A DNA stretch of 64,000 nt, taken from the NCBI RefSeq assembly GCF_029784155.1, contig NC_073692.1:425487324-425551323 (forward strand), given 5' to 3'. The first letter of the stretch is position 1. Each line of letters opens with the position of its first letter. This DNA comes from Uranotaenia lowii. Taxonomy: Eukaryota; Arthropoda; Insecta; Diptera; Culicidae. Shown here piece by piece: positions 11,833 through 23,017 of the stretch. Both the position numbers and the translations under genes were made by a program. The notes below the pieces were generated by a model that was given only the letters and a program-made list of their open reading frames with translations, made no database searches and was not told where the DNA came from.

Positions 11833-13106
11833 TAGGATTGTTCGATCTTCGGGAAAAGATCGATCTCCAAGATCGATTCAGATGAACGGTTCTGTGATCG
11901 ATCCATCTAAAAAATCGGAGCTTGAAGATCGATCTCCGATTAATCTATCTGTTTCGTTTGTAATAAGATGGTACCGCTGTTTATTAAAAATATGCAAAAA
12001 AGACACAAAATTTCAAATTTGTGAATTCCTTCTACATATGAAAAAAAAATTCAAGTGCTTTTATTTAAGGTGAACGGGAGTAAGTGTTTTAAAACACTAC
12101 TGATCCAAATCCAAATATCTCGGAAACGCTTTGATATTTCAAAATAATGTACTGACAAAAAAAATTCAAGAGATTAAAGGAAATTATTTCAAAGTATTTT
12201 CATTAAGATTTTTTAATGTATATGAGAGATAGCGAATAAAATATGCGGAAAAAATCTAAAATCTTATTTATATATTTTTTTAAAAGAATATTATTTGTAA
12301 ACCTGCTGTTATTTCTGATGATTCTAGCAAATTATTAAATCTTGATCAATCACAAACACCTCCCTGCACCCAATTCAGAAGGTTTGGAAATAATTTACAA
12401 CATTGATTTTTTTTATTTATTTGGTGTTCCGTCTCACGACATAACCTGATGAACAATATTCCTCCAATTCACACGGTTTATGGCAACCATTCTCCAACTT
12501 CCCGAACATCCCACACTCGCCAGCTCATGTTCCACTTGGTCTAATCAAAAATTTCTAGAATTATCTTTCAACTGATCATGAATGCTAAATGAAAATAAAA
12601 TCGCCCCATAAGTAATCGAACTTGAGTTCGTCAGATTTAAACTCAAGCTGTAGCTCTAAAGTTCAGTTGACTTCATCAGATGAAATATGCTGCTAGATTT
12701 TAAGGCAGAAAACGCTCATTGTGCCCGATTGGTTGTGCTTATACTGCCCCTACAGTGACTGATTTTAAAATTTTGGTACAAAAGTTCAAAATGTATTTTT
12801 AAACGTCTATTTTAACTTTGTTCAAGTTCCATTCAGTTAGGAAATTGACTTTTTTTAGTGTCTGAACACGAAACAATCATGTAACTCGCATATTATAGCT
12901 GTATCCTAATATTAAATCAGCGTCCTCCTTAAGGTGGCCGTTATGCCCTTATTTCTTCTAAATGAGAAAAAAAAGATCGAAAGATCGAATCGAAAATAAA
13001 CCGATCTAATCGATTTTTTCCTGGCCGAAGAATCGATCCAAAAAATCGAAAATCGGAGTTAAAAAGATCGATCTTCCAAGGATCGATCCAAGATCGACCA
13101 ATCCTA
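11833..13106. mobile_element. Non-autonomous hAT-like element with 8-bp target duplication
   Basis: ATGACAAC occurs at 11825-11832 and 13107-13114, immediately outside inverted ends TAGGATTGTTCGATCTT (left) and TAGGATTGGTCGATCTT (right, reverse complement), which match at 16 of 17. Eight-base duplications are the hallmark of hAT transposition. Subterminal regions are packed with GATCGATC-type motifs (11840-11950 and 12970-13100). No transposase frame is visible. A ~134-bp RTE 3' fragment lies inside at 12411-12544. Confidence 0.7.
12411..12544 (-). mobile_element. 3'-end fragment of an RTE-like retrotransposon
   Basis: On the minus strand this is a diverged copy of the last ~130 bases of the RTE-like elements at 15-25 kb. 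It corresponds to the region from the conserved W-L-D codons through the stop and an AAATAAATAAA tail (compare 18609-18745). Strong 5' truncation is typical of target-primed reverse transcription. It is nested in the hAT-like element at 11833-13106. Confidence 0.7.
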
Positions 13107-13114
13107 ATGACAAC

Positions 13115-14740
13115 GATAGTTGATCACCGAGTAACAAGAAAAATTGGCAATACGCAAAGTCAAAGTATAAAGTTTTGAAATTCGTTCAAAATATATTTGC
13201 TGGAATAAAATCCTCAAAATTATTCAACATTACTTAAAAAACATAAACAATATTATTTAGAAAAAAATAACAGAATTAAAAATTTAACTTTTGAACCACC
13301 CTTCAGACAAACCTGAAGGTTTTCCATTTACATCAGCTGAAATGCTGATTCAAGGGGGCTTGACATATGAAAAACGATTCGCATGATGATTGACAGTTAC
13401 CAGCCTTAAGTTTAACTGAGAACTTGGGCCAACAGCTTTATCAGGTGCCTAAGACTGATGCAGAATTACGTGCCAAACGCTTAGCCATGTTAAAAACGTT
13501 TGTAAGGTGGACTTGCATGTGAATCTAGTCGATTTGATAAATGAGAAAAGTAATTAACGGGAAGAATTTTAAATTTTACCGCAACAATTTTACTAAATTT
13601 AATGTTATTTTAGAAATGTTTGTCCTTTTTATCATTTTTTACAATATAGGAACTTTTTTTTTTATTTTAACAATGGAATTTTTTCTGTGTGAATGTTTTA
13701 GTTATTAAGATTTGGTTAAATAAAATAATTTTTTTTTAACTTTTATTTGAAAATCTAATTGCGTTAGACACCTGGCATAATTTAAATAAATTCCATTGTT
13801 TTTAGCTCCCCGAGTAAACAAGTTCAGATTTGAATAAATAATTATGTAGGTCACTTTTTCTGCTTGATAAGATTATCAAACGACAGGGTGTCGATTTTAA
13901 CGATCCTTCAACCGCCTGTGAACATACTTATTCGGATTGTCGTTCTCAGCTTCCGATGACCTACCTGAGAGAATACCGGAGTGAAGTGTCTTACAGATCA
14001 TGTACCGCAGTATATCAAACCCTCCAATTAACCCTTATCGTGCGGAATTGATCACGTTGGTATACTGCAAAGTCGCTGATTGTAAGGTCCGATTTCGCAC
14101 CCTCCCAACAAGAATCCTAGCCTCAGTGTCCAGCGAAGTGGGCGGAGCCATCGTGATAGATTCTGGTAGTTCTAGCTGCTGCTGCTGCTGGTAATCATAC
14201 ACAATTATCTTTGATCTCACAAAAGTTGAGCAAAACCGGCAAAAGCACACCCATATCAAGGAGCAGAAAATTGCCTCCCCCTCCCGAAGGAGCGAGAGGG
14301 CGCAAACAGTAGAGCGCACTAAAAGAAGGGGAGTAATTATCGACGGTTCTAGAACGCCTTCCCTCAGGGGCAAATCATGACTCCGATGCTGGCTAGCGTC
14401 TCGTGAAATCTGGAAGCCATAGAACTCCGATTGGATTGAAACGGCTCGACGAAGAGGCAGGAATGCTTGAGTTGTTAGTTTTTCCAGCAGGGCTATAGGG
14501 ATTCTCGCTGATTAGATATATCACGACTCAAGTATGGTACCGATTTACCAATGTTGTTGAGACAACTTTTTCAGCAGTTAACTCAGTTAATTTCTTTTAA
14601 CTGTCGATACGATTCAATCAACAAAATTGTAAAAATCAATCAGTTTTTCAGCAAAATTTTGCTTGCGAAGATTATGTTCCAAACAATAATTATTATTTAA
14701 GTGGGAAGATGGCTTGCTAAGGATAAGCCCTCAAAGATAA
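13115..14740. other. Intergenic; unique DNA with a short CTG run
   Basis: No supported gene. Bases 13900-14500 are less AT-rich and contain a (CTG)n run near 14175. Overlapping short open frames on both strands there (plus 14000-14194; minus 14035-14373) match nothing I recognise and lack splice or start context, so I do not call them. Confidence 0.35.
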
Positions 14741-15490
14741 TAAGCTGAGAAGTAGTCCCGTATTTTATGAGCATGTTTCATTAAAATGATGGCTTGCAAG
14801 AGGACAAGTCCCCATTGTTTTGAATAAAATTAATTGAAAGATGGCTTGCAAGAGGACAAGTCTTCATTATTTTGAATTAAATTTAATAAAAGATGGCTTG
14901 CAGAAGGACAAGTCCCTATTGTTAAAAAAAAAAAATGGCCTGCAAGAGGACAAGTCCCTATTATTTTGTCAAAAAAACACAAAAGTCCCTTTTGTGTTGA
15001 ATGAAAGGAATTAAAATATGGCTTGCAAGAGGATAAGTCCCCATGGTTTTTGAATGAATTTAAGTGAAAAACGGCTTGCAAGAGGACAAGTCCCCATTGT
15101 TTTTAAATGAGATAAAATTAAAGATGGCTTAGGGGACTTGTCCTCCATTTTTTATGAATGAAATTAAATAAAAGATAGCTTGCAAGTAGACAAGTCTCCA
15201 ATGTTTTTGATTGAAATATTAAAAAAGATGGCTTGCAAGAGGACAAGTCCCCATTGTTTTAAATAAAATTAATTAAAAGATGGCTTACAAGAGGACAAGT
15301 CCCAATTATTTTTGAATGAAATAAATAAAAGATGGTTTGCAAGAGGACAAGTCCCCATTATTTTTTAATGAAATTATATAAAAGATGGCTTGCAAGAGGA
15401 CAAGTTCCAATTGTTTTCGAGTGAAAATAAATAAAAGATGGCTTGCAAGAGGACAAGTCCCCATTGTTTCGAAGAAAATCAAATAAAAGC
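14741..15490 (+). repeat. ~52-bp satellite array, block 1
   Basis: About 14 head-to-tail units of roughly 52 bp, each around GATGGCTTGCAAGAGGAC then AAGTCCCCATTGTTTT and an AAATTAAATAAAA spacer. The GGAC-AA-GTCC core is a dyad. One unit near 15130 carries an inverted core (GGGGACTTGTCCTCC). The array is bounded on the right by unrelated sequence and then RTE copy 1. Confidence 0.92.
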
Positions 15491-15974
15491 AGGCTTGTAA
15501 TTGGTCACCATCGTTTGAATTTTTCCGGAGACAACCACCACACATCGTTCGTGACAATCGTGGAGAGCGCAATCGTTTGATCGGAGAGCAAAAAAATGTC
15601 AAACGAAATTTTGATCTTTTTTGTGGTTAGTCATTTGACTGTCATCCCTCTTGCGTAGATAATCGAGATAATCATTCCACATTGTTCGACCAACACATCC
15701 AAACATCACCCGGCGCTGCAGAGTGACGAATTTTTTTTTCAACAGGAGGGAGTGAATAGAAAAGATTGCATTTGCTTATTGAGTCTGTAAGTTCTGCTGC
15801 GTGAAAGAGATAGGCGATGTCGTAAACTGTCGGGAATGATGGTCGTTTGACCATCAAATTATCCCTCTCGTGTACCAAGACACGAAATTTTGTTCGACAA
15901 TCACACAAAGAAGAATGAATGTCGTTTCGTTTGATGGTAGTCGACTGTTCGGCAAGTTTTCTGCAGTACCTCCG
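15491..15974. other. Non-RTE segment between satellite and RTE copy 1
   Basis: This stretch separates satellite block 1 from the point (~15975) where homology with the fourth RTE copy (window end, minus strand) begins. It contains short inverted motifs around GTTTGAC and GTTTGAT but no recognisable protein. It replaces the expected N-terminal part of the retrotransposon endonuclease, so it is either part of another repeat or filler added at a 5' junction. Confidence 0.45.
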
Positions 15975-17945
15975 GCGCTGCAGGAGGTATGCTGGAAGGG
16001 CTCCACGGTACGAACGTACCCAGATGGTCGTGCCATCTACCAGAGCTGCGGCAACACACACGAGCTTGGAACAGCTTTTATAGTGATGGGAAAGATGCAA
16101 AAGCGCGTGATCGGGTGGTGGCCGATCAACTCACGAATGTGCCGGTTGAGAATCAAGGCCCGGTTCTTCAACATCAGCATCATCAACGTGCACAGCCCTC
16201 ACCTCGGAAGTACCGGTGACGACAAAGACGAATTCTACGCGCAGCTGGAGCGTGAATACGACCGTTGCCCAAAACATGATATCAAGATCGTCATCGGGGA
16301 TTTCAATGCTCAGGTCGGCCAGGAGGAGGAATTCAAACCGACAATTGGAAGGTTCAGTGCACACCAGCTGACCAACGAAAACGGTCTCAGACTTATTGAT
16401 TTCGCCGCCTCCAAACGAATGGCCGTACGTAGTACCTTTTTCCAGCACCGCCTCCCACACAAGTACACCTGGAGATCACCGTACCAAACTCAATCACAGA
16501 TCGACCACGTTTTGATCGACAGCCGGCACTTCTCGGACATCATCGACGTCAGATCCTGTCGGGGCGCCAACATCGAGTCGGACCACTATCTGGTGATGGT
16601 GAAGATGCGCCCAAAACTCTCCGTAGTGAACAACACGCGAAAACGGCGCCCGCCTCGGTTAAATATCGCGCGACTGAAGCAACCTGAGGTCGCGGTAGAC
16701 TACGCGCAATCGGTCGAAGCAGCGCTGCCGGCAGAGGGCGAGCTTGACGAAGCCCCTCTCGAGGACTGTTGGGATACCATCAAAACAGCCATCAACAGTG
16801 CTGCGGAGAACGTCATCGGTTATGTGGAGCGATCTCGACGGAACGACTGGTTCGACGAGGAGTGTAGGAGGGTGATGGACGAAGAGAATGCCGCGCGGGC
16901 GGCAGTAATGCAGAAAGGGACCCGTCGAAATGTGGAAAATCACCGACAGCGGAAGAGGCAGCGAGTCCGACTTTTCCAGGAGAAAAAGCGCCGCCTGGAG
17001 GAGGAGGAGCTCGAGGAGCTGGAGCAGCTGCATCGTTCCCAAGAAACACGAAAGTTCTATCAGAAACTCAACGCATCCCGCAAAGGCTTCGTGCCGCAAG
17101 CCGAAATGTGCCGGGATAAGGACGGGGGTATCCTGACGGACAATCGTGAGGTGATGAAAAGGTGGAAGCAGCACTTCGATGAACACCTGAACGGCGCACA
17201 TGCAGGAGATCAAGACGGTGGGGGAAGGTACATCGCCGGCGTAGCCAACGACGAAGACGAGCCACTCCCAACGATGAATGAAGTTAAGGAAGCCATTCGC
17301 CAGCTGAATAGAAACAAGTCGGCTGGGAAGGATGGCATCGTAGCTGAACTCATCAAAATGGGCCCGGACAGGTTCGCCGATTGCCTACACCGGTTGATAA
17401 CCCGGATCTGGGTCATAGAACAGCTACCGGAGGAGTGGAAGGAGGGGGTAATTTGCCCCATCTACAAGAAGGGCGACAAATTGGACTGTGAGAACTACCG
17501 AGCGATCACTGTCCTCAATGCCGCCTACAAAGTGTTGTCCCGAATCCTACTCCGCTGCCTAACGCCACAAGCAAACAGATTCGTGGGAAGTCATCAGGCC
17601 GGCTTTATGGAGGGACGGTCTACGACGGACCAGATATTCACATTACGGCAAATCCTCCAAAAATGCCGTGAACACCAAGTCCCTACGCACCATGTATTCA
17701 TCGACTTCAAAGCCGCATACGACACGATCGACCGTAACGAGCTATGGAAAATCATGGACGAGAACGGCTTTTCCGGGAAGCTGATCAGACTGATCAAGGC
17801 GACGATTCGACAAGGTGATGGTCTATCCTGCATGATGTTCAACGTGGCGCTAGAGGGTGTTATTCGAAGAGCGGTGGGCGAAATGCGGGCACGATTTTCA
17901 ACAGATCCAGTCAACTTATCTGCTTTGCCGATGACATTGATATAG
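15870..17945 (+). pseudogene. RTE-like endonuclease-reverse transcriptase, N-terminal part (copy 1)
   Basis: An open frame of 691 codons, opened by GTG in non-RTE sequence, so the start is not native and the first ~35 residues are foreign. RTE homology starts at ALQEVCW (residue ~36, catalytic Glu). IVIGDFNAQVG (Asp ~144) and SDHYLVM (Asp ~238) complete the endonuclease/exonuclease/phosphatase signature, but the first beta strand with its Asn is gone. A charged coiled-coil-like linker (Glu/Arg-rich, ~350-400) follows, then the reverse transcriptase with FIDFKAAYDTID (motif A, ~610). A 69-bp deletion removes 23 codons before motif B (RQGDGLS), and a missing G near 17887 shifts the frame before the FADD motif, giving a false C-terminus. 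The intact protein would nick DNA and reverse-transcribe its RNA by target-primed reverse transcription. Confidence 0.85.
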
Positions 17946-18756
17946 TCGGCAGATCATCTGCTGCGGTGGAGGAGATCTACCGCAAACTGAAACGCGAAGC
18001 AGGAAGGATTGGGTTGATGATTAATACGTCCAAGACGAAGTACATGCTGGCGTGCGGATCCGAGACCGACCGAACCCGCTTGTCCAGTAATAACAAGGTC
18101 ACGATCGACGGCGACGAGCTGGAGATAGTCGAAGACTTTGTCTATCTCGGCTCACTGGTGACCGCAGACAATGACACCAGCCGTGAGATCCGGAGGCGAA
18201 TTATCAGCGGAAGTCGTGCCTACTATGGACTCCACAAGCAACTGCGATCGAGAAGACTTAGCCCTCGCACGAAGTGTAACCTGTATACGACGCTTATCAG
18301 ACCGGTTGTTCTCTACGGGCACGAGACATGGATATTGCTCGAGGAGGACCTGCGTACACTCGGAGTATTCGAGCGACGAGTGTTAAGAACCATCTTTGGC
18401 GGCGTACAGGAGAACGGAGTGTGGAGGCGAAGGATGAACCACGAGCTCGCGCGGCTCTACGGCGAACCCAGTATCCAGAAGGTGGTGAAAGCTGGCCGGA
18501 TACGCTGGGCGGGACATGTTGCGAGAATGCCGGACGACTGTCCTGCAAAACAGGTGTTCGCTACGAATCCGGTAGGAACAAGACGTGCGGGGGCGCAACG
18601 AGCGAGGTGGTTAGACAAAGTGGAGCGTGATCTGGCGAACGTGGGGTGCCCGAGAAATTGGAGAACGGTTGCCATGGACCGAGTGAATTTTAGGAATTAT
18701 GTTCGTCAAGTTATGTCGAAAGACGGAATACTATGTAAATAAAATAAATAATGGAT
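15975..18756 (+). mobile_element. RTE-like non-LTR retrotransposon, copy 1 (defective)
   Basis: The longest RTE copy in the satellite region. It carries most of the apurinic-type endonuclease, the linker, the reverse transcriptase and the C-terminal domain, and ends in a short AAATAAAATAAATA tail followed directly by satellite. Lesions are loss of the endonuclease N-terminus, a 69-bp deletion in the reverse transcriptase at ~17806, and a 1-bp loss near 17887 that breaks the frame. RTE-clade assignment rests on domain order, the FADD motif and the short tandem 3' tail; it is tentative at clade level. Confidence 0.88.
17966..18742 (+). pseudogene. RTE-like reverse transcriptase C-terminal part (copy 1)
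   Basis: Continuation of the copy 1 polyprotein in another frame after the 1-bp loss. It begins just after the FADD region and contains MINTSKTKYMLACG, DFVYLGSLVT, the thumb, and the terminal RIRWAGHVARMPDD segment seen in many insect RTE-like elements. It ends with a stop immediately before the AAATAAA tail. Apart from lying out of frame, the sequence is well preserved and matches copy 2 essentially base for base, which indicates recent duplication. Confidence 0.85.
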
Positions 18757-19969
18757 TGCAAGAAAACAAGTCCCCATGGTTGAAAAAAAAATGGCTTGCA
18801 AGAAGACAAATCCTCATTGTTTTTGAATGAATTTAGGTAAAAACGGATTGCAAGAAGACAAGTCCCCATTGTTTTAAATGAAATAAAATAAAACATGGTT
18901 TGCAAGATGACACATCCTTATTATTTTTGAATGAAATTAGATAAAAGATGGCTTGCAAGAGGACAAGTCCCTTTTTTTAATATAATTAAATAAAAGATGG
19001 CTTGCAAGAAAAAATCCCAATTGTTTTGAATTAAATTAAATAAAAGATGGTTTGCAAGAGAACAAGTCCTCATTGATTTTGAGTGAAATGAAATAATAGA
19101 TAGCTTGCAAGAGGAGAATTCCCCATTGTTTTTGAGTGGAATTAATAGATGGCTTGCAAGAGGAGAAGTTCCATTGTTTTGAATAAAATTAAATAAAAGA
19201 TAGCTTGCAGAAGGAAAAGTCCCTATTGTTTGAATCAAAATTAATGAAAAATGGTATGCAAGAGGATAAGTCCCTGTTATTTAAGAATGAAATTAAATTA
19301 AAGATGGCTTGAAAGAGGATAAGTCTCTATTTTTTTGAATGAAAGGAATTAAAAGATGACTTACAAGAGAACAACTCCCCATTATTTTTTAATAAAATTA
19401 TATAAAAGATGGCTTGCAAGAGGACAAGTCCCTATTGTTTTGAATTGAATTAAATAAAAGATGGCTTGCAAGAGGACAAGCTCCAATTGTTTTCTAGTGA
19501 AATTAAATAAAAGATGGCTTGCAAGACGAAAAGTCCCAATTGTTTTTAAGAAAATAAAACAAAAGATGGCTTGCAGGAGGACAAATTTCAATTATTTTTG
19601 AATGTAATAAAATAAAAAAATGGCTTGCAAGAGTATAAGTTACTATAGTTTTTGAAGAAATAAAATAAAAGATGGCTCACAAGAGGGCAAGTCCCCATTG
19701 TTTTTAAAATGAAATTGAATATAAGATGACTTGCAAGAGGACAACTCCCCATGGTTAAAAAAAAATAGAAGATGGCTTGCATGAAGACAAATCCTCAATG
19801 TTTTTGAATGAATTTAAGTAAAAACGGCATTTTTAAATGAAATTAAATGAAACCTGGTTTGCAAGAGGACAAGTCCCCATTATTTTTGAATGAAATTAAA
19901 TAAAAGATGGCTTGCAAGAGGACAAGTCCCTTTTTTCAATTTAATTAAATAAAAGATGGCTTGCAAGAT
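18757..19969 (+). repeat. ~52-bp satellite array, block 2
   Basis: About 24 units of the same satellite, directly following the tail of RTE copy 1 and running into the truncated 5' end of RTE copy 2. Unit order, private variants and odd units (for example ATGGTATGCAAGAGGATAAG) recur in block 3 with an offset of 3047-3053 bp, so blocks 2 and 3 are segmental duplicates and not independent amplifications. Minus-strand open frames across the array are periodicity artefacts. Confidence 0.93.
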
Positions 19970-20998
19970 GGCACCCGTCGAAATGTGGAAAATCACCGAC
20001 AGCGGAAGAGGCAGCGAGTCCGACTTTTCCAGGAGAAAAAGCGCCGCCTGGAGGAGGAGGAGCTCGAGGAGCTGGAGCAGCTGCATCGTTCCCAAGAAAC
20101 ACGAAAGTTCTATCAGAAACTCAACGCATCCCGCAAAGGCTTCGTGCCGCAAGCCGAAATGTGCCGGGATAAGGACGGGGGTATCCTGACGGACAATCGT
20201 GAGGTGATGAAAAGGTGGAAGCAGCACTTCGATGAACACCTGAACGGCGCACATGCAGGAGATCAAGACGGTGGGGGAAGGTATATCGCCGGCGTAGCCA
20301 ACGACGAAGACGAGCCACTCCCAACGATGAGTGAAGTTAAGGAAGCCATTCGCCAGCTGAATAGAAACAAGTCGGCTGGGAAGGATGGCATCGCAGCTGA
20401 ACTCATCAAAATGGGCCCGGACAGGTTGGCCGATTGCCTACACCGGTTGATAACCCGGATCTGGGACATAGAACAGCTACCGGAGGAGTGGAAGGAGGGG
20501 GTAATATGCCCCATCTACAAGAAGGGCGACAAATTGGACTGTGAGAACTACCGAGCGATCACTGTCCTCAATGCCGCCTACAAAGTGTTGTCCCGAATCC
20601 TACTCCGCCGCCTAACGCCACAAGCAAACAGATTCGTGGGAAGTCATCAGGCCGGCTTCATGGAGGGACGGTCAACGACGGACCAGATATTCACATTACG
20701 GCAAATCCTCCAAAAATGCCGTGAACACCAAGTCCCTACGCATCATCTATTCATCGACTTCAAAGCCGCATACGACACGATCGACCGTAACGAGCTATGG
20801 AAAATCATGGACGAGAACGGCTTTTCCGGGAAGCTGATCAGACTAATCAAGGCGACGATTCGACAAGGTGATGGTCTATCCTGCATGATGTTCAACGTGG
20901 CGCTAGAAGGTGTTATTCGAAGAGCGGTGGGCGAAATGCGGGCACGATTTTCAACAGATCCAGTCAACTTATCTGCTTTGCCGATGACATTGATATAG
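19961..20998 (+). pseudogene. RTE-like linker and reverse transcriptase fragment (copy 2)
   Basis: A 345-codon open frame opened by TTG within the satellite; the endonuclease is absent. It starts in the Arg/Glu-rich linker, passes NKSAGKDGIAAELIKMG and FIDFKAAYDTID, then has the same in-frame 69-bp deletion as copy 1 and the same frame break shortly before FADD. It cannot make a functional reverse transcriptase. Confidence 0.85.
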
Positions 20999-21809
20999 TC
21001 GGCAGATCATCTGCTGCGGTGGAGGAGATCTACCGCAAACTGAAACGCGAAGCAGGAAGGATTGGGTTGATGATTAATACGTCCAAGACGAAGTACATGC
21101 TGGCGTGCGGATCCGAGACCGACCGAACCCGCTTGTCCAGTAATAACAAGGTCACGATCGACGGCGACGAGCTGGAGATAGTCGAAGACTTTGTCTATCT
21201 CGGCTCACTGGTGACCGCAGACAATGACACCAGCCGTGAGATCCGGAGGCGAATTATCAGCGGAAGTCGTGCCTACTATGGACTCCACAAGCAACTGCGA
21301 TCGAGAAGACTTAGCCCTCGCACGAAGTGTAACCTGTATACGACGCTTATCAGACCGGTTGTTCTCTACGGGCACGAGACATGGATATTGCTCGAGGAGG
21401 ACCTGCGTACACTCGGAGTATTCGAGCGACGAGTGTTAAGAACCATCTTTGGCGGCGTACAGGAGAACGGAGTGTGGAGGCGAAGGATGAACCACGAGCT
21501 CGCGCGGCTCTACGGCGAACCCAGTATCCAGAAGGTGGTGAAAGCTGGCCGGATACGCTGGGCGGGACATGTTGCGAGAATGCCGGACGACTGTCCTGCA
21601 AAACAGGTGTTCGCTACGAATCCGGTAGGAACAAGACGTGCGGGGGCGCAACGAGCGAGGTGGTTAGACAAAGTGGAGCGTGATCTGGCGAACGTGGGGT
21701 GCCCGAGAAATTGGAGAACGGTTGCCATGGACCGAGTGAATTTTAGGAATTATGTTCGTCAAGTTATGTCGAAAGACGGAATACTATGTAAATAAAATAA
21801 ATAATGGAT
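19970..21809 (+). mobile_element. RTE-like retrotransposon, copy 2 (chimeric, defective)
   Basis: Begins abruptly inside a satellite unit (GATGGCTTGCAAGATGGCAC at ~19955-19974), with the same junction as copy 3. From ~20850 onward it carries the 69-bp deletion and 1-bp frameshift of copy 1, then matches copy 1 to the tail. Upstream it shares copy 3 variants (MSEVKEA, GIAAEL, DRLADC, RIWDIEQ, LLRRLTP, THHLFIDF) where copy 1 differs. It is therefore a recombinant of its two neighbours. Confidence 0.88.
21019..21795 (+). pseudogene. RTE-like reverse transcriptase C-terminal part (copy 2)
   Basis: The out-of-frame remainder of copy 2, 258 codons, encoding the same protein as the copy 1 C-terminal part at 17966-18742 (offset 3053 bp) and ending before the same AAATAAAATAAATA tail. 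Such identity next to the diverged copy 3 sequence supports a recent duplication of the copy 1 3' half plus its satellite flank. Confidence 0.85.
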
Positions 21810-23017
21810 TGCAAGAAAACAAGTCCCCATGGTTGAAAAAAAAATGGCTTGCAAGAAGACAAATCCTCATTGTTTTTGAATGAATTTAGGTAAAAACGGA
21901 TTGCAAGAAGACAAGTCCCCATTGTTTTAAATGAAATAAAATGAAACATGGTTTGCAAGATGACACATCCTTATTATTTTTGAATGAAATTAGATAAAAG
22001 ATGGCTTGCAAGAGGACAAGTCCCTTTTTTTAATATAATTAAATAAAAGATGGCTTGCAAGAAAAAATCCCAATTGTTTTGAATTAAATTAAATAAAAGA
22101 TGGTTTGCAAGAGAACAAGTCCTCATTGATTTTGAGTGAAATGAAATAATAGATAGCTTGCAAGAGGAGAATTCCCCATTGTTTTTGAGTGGAATTAATA
22201 GATGGCTTGCAAGAGGAGAAGTTCCATTGTTTTGAATAAAATTAAATAAAAGATAGCTTGCAGAAGGAAAAGTCCCTATTGTTTGAATCAAAATTAATGA
22301 AAAATGGTATGCAAGAGGATAAGTCCCTGTTATTTAAGAATGAAATTAAATTAAAGATGGCTTGAAAGAGGATAAGTCTCTATTTTTTTGAATGAAAGGA
22401 ATTAAAAGATGACTTACAAGAGAACAACTCCCCATTATTTTTTAAAAAAATTATATAAAAGATGGCTTGCAAGAGGACAAGTCCCTATTGTTTTGAATTG
22501 AATTAAATAAAAGATGGCTTGCAAGAGGACAAGCTCCAATTGTTTTCGAGTGAATAAAAGATGGCTTGCAAGACGAAAAGTCCCAATTGTTTTTAAGAAA
22601 ATAAAACAAAAGATGGCTTGCAGGAGGACAAATTTCAATTATTTTTGAATGTAATAAAATAAAAAAATGGCTTGCAAGAGTATAAGTTACTATAGTTTTT
22701 GAAGAAATAAAATAAAAGATGGCTCACAAGAGGGCAAGTCCCCATTGTTTTTAAAATGAAATTGAATATAAGATGACTTGCAAGAGGACAACTCCCCATG
22801 GTTAAAAAAAAAATAGAAGATGGCTTGCATGAAGACAAATCCTCAATGTTTTTGAATGAATTTAAGTAAAAACGGCATTTTTAAATGAAATTAAATGAAA
22901 CCTGGTTTGCAAGAGGACAAGTCCCCATTATTTTTGAATGAAATTAAATAAAAGATGGCTTGCAAGAGGACAAGTCCCTTTTTTCAATTTAATTAAATAA
23001 AAGATGGCTTGCAAGAT
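21810..23017 (+). repeat. ~52-bp satellite array, block 3
   Basis: About 24 units, nearly identical to block 2. A few small indels (for example loss of six bases near 22550, where FNFTRKQ-encoding sequence shortens to FTRKQ on the minus strand) change the offset from 3053 to 3047-3048 bp. It ends at the copy 3 junction, identical to the copy 2 junction. Confidence 0.93.

Noticed and set aside
14000..14373. Possible small genes around the CTG run
   Set aside because: Overlapping frames on both strands, no known domain and a simple-repeat Gln run; insufficient support.
16659..17271. Long minus-strand frames opposite RTE copy 1 (also opposite copies 2-4)
   Set aside because: They are antisense shadows of the GC-richer retrotransposon coding sequence.
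18711..19782. Minus-strand frames with ASHLLFNF-like repeats in the satellite
   Set aside because: They follow the ~52-bp unit and break irregularly. The sequence behaves as satellite, not as a repeat protein.
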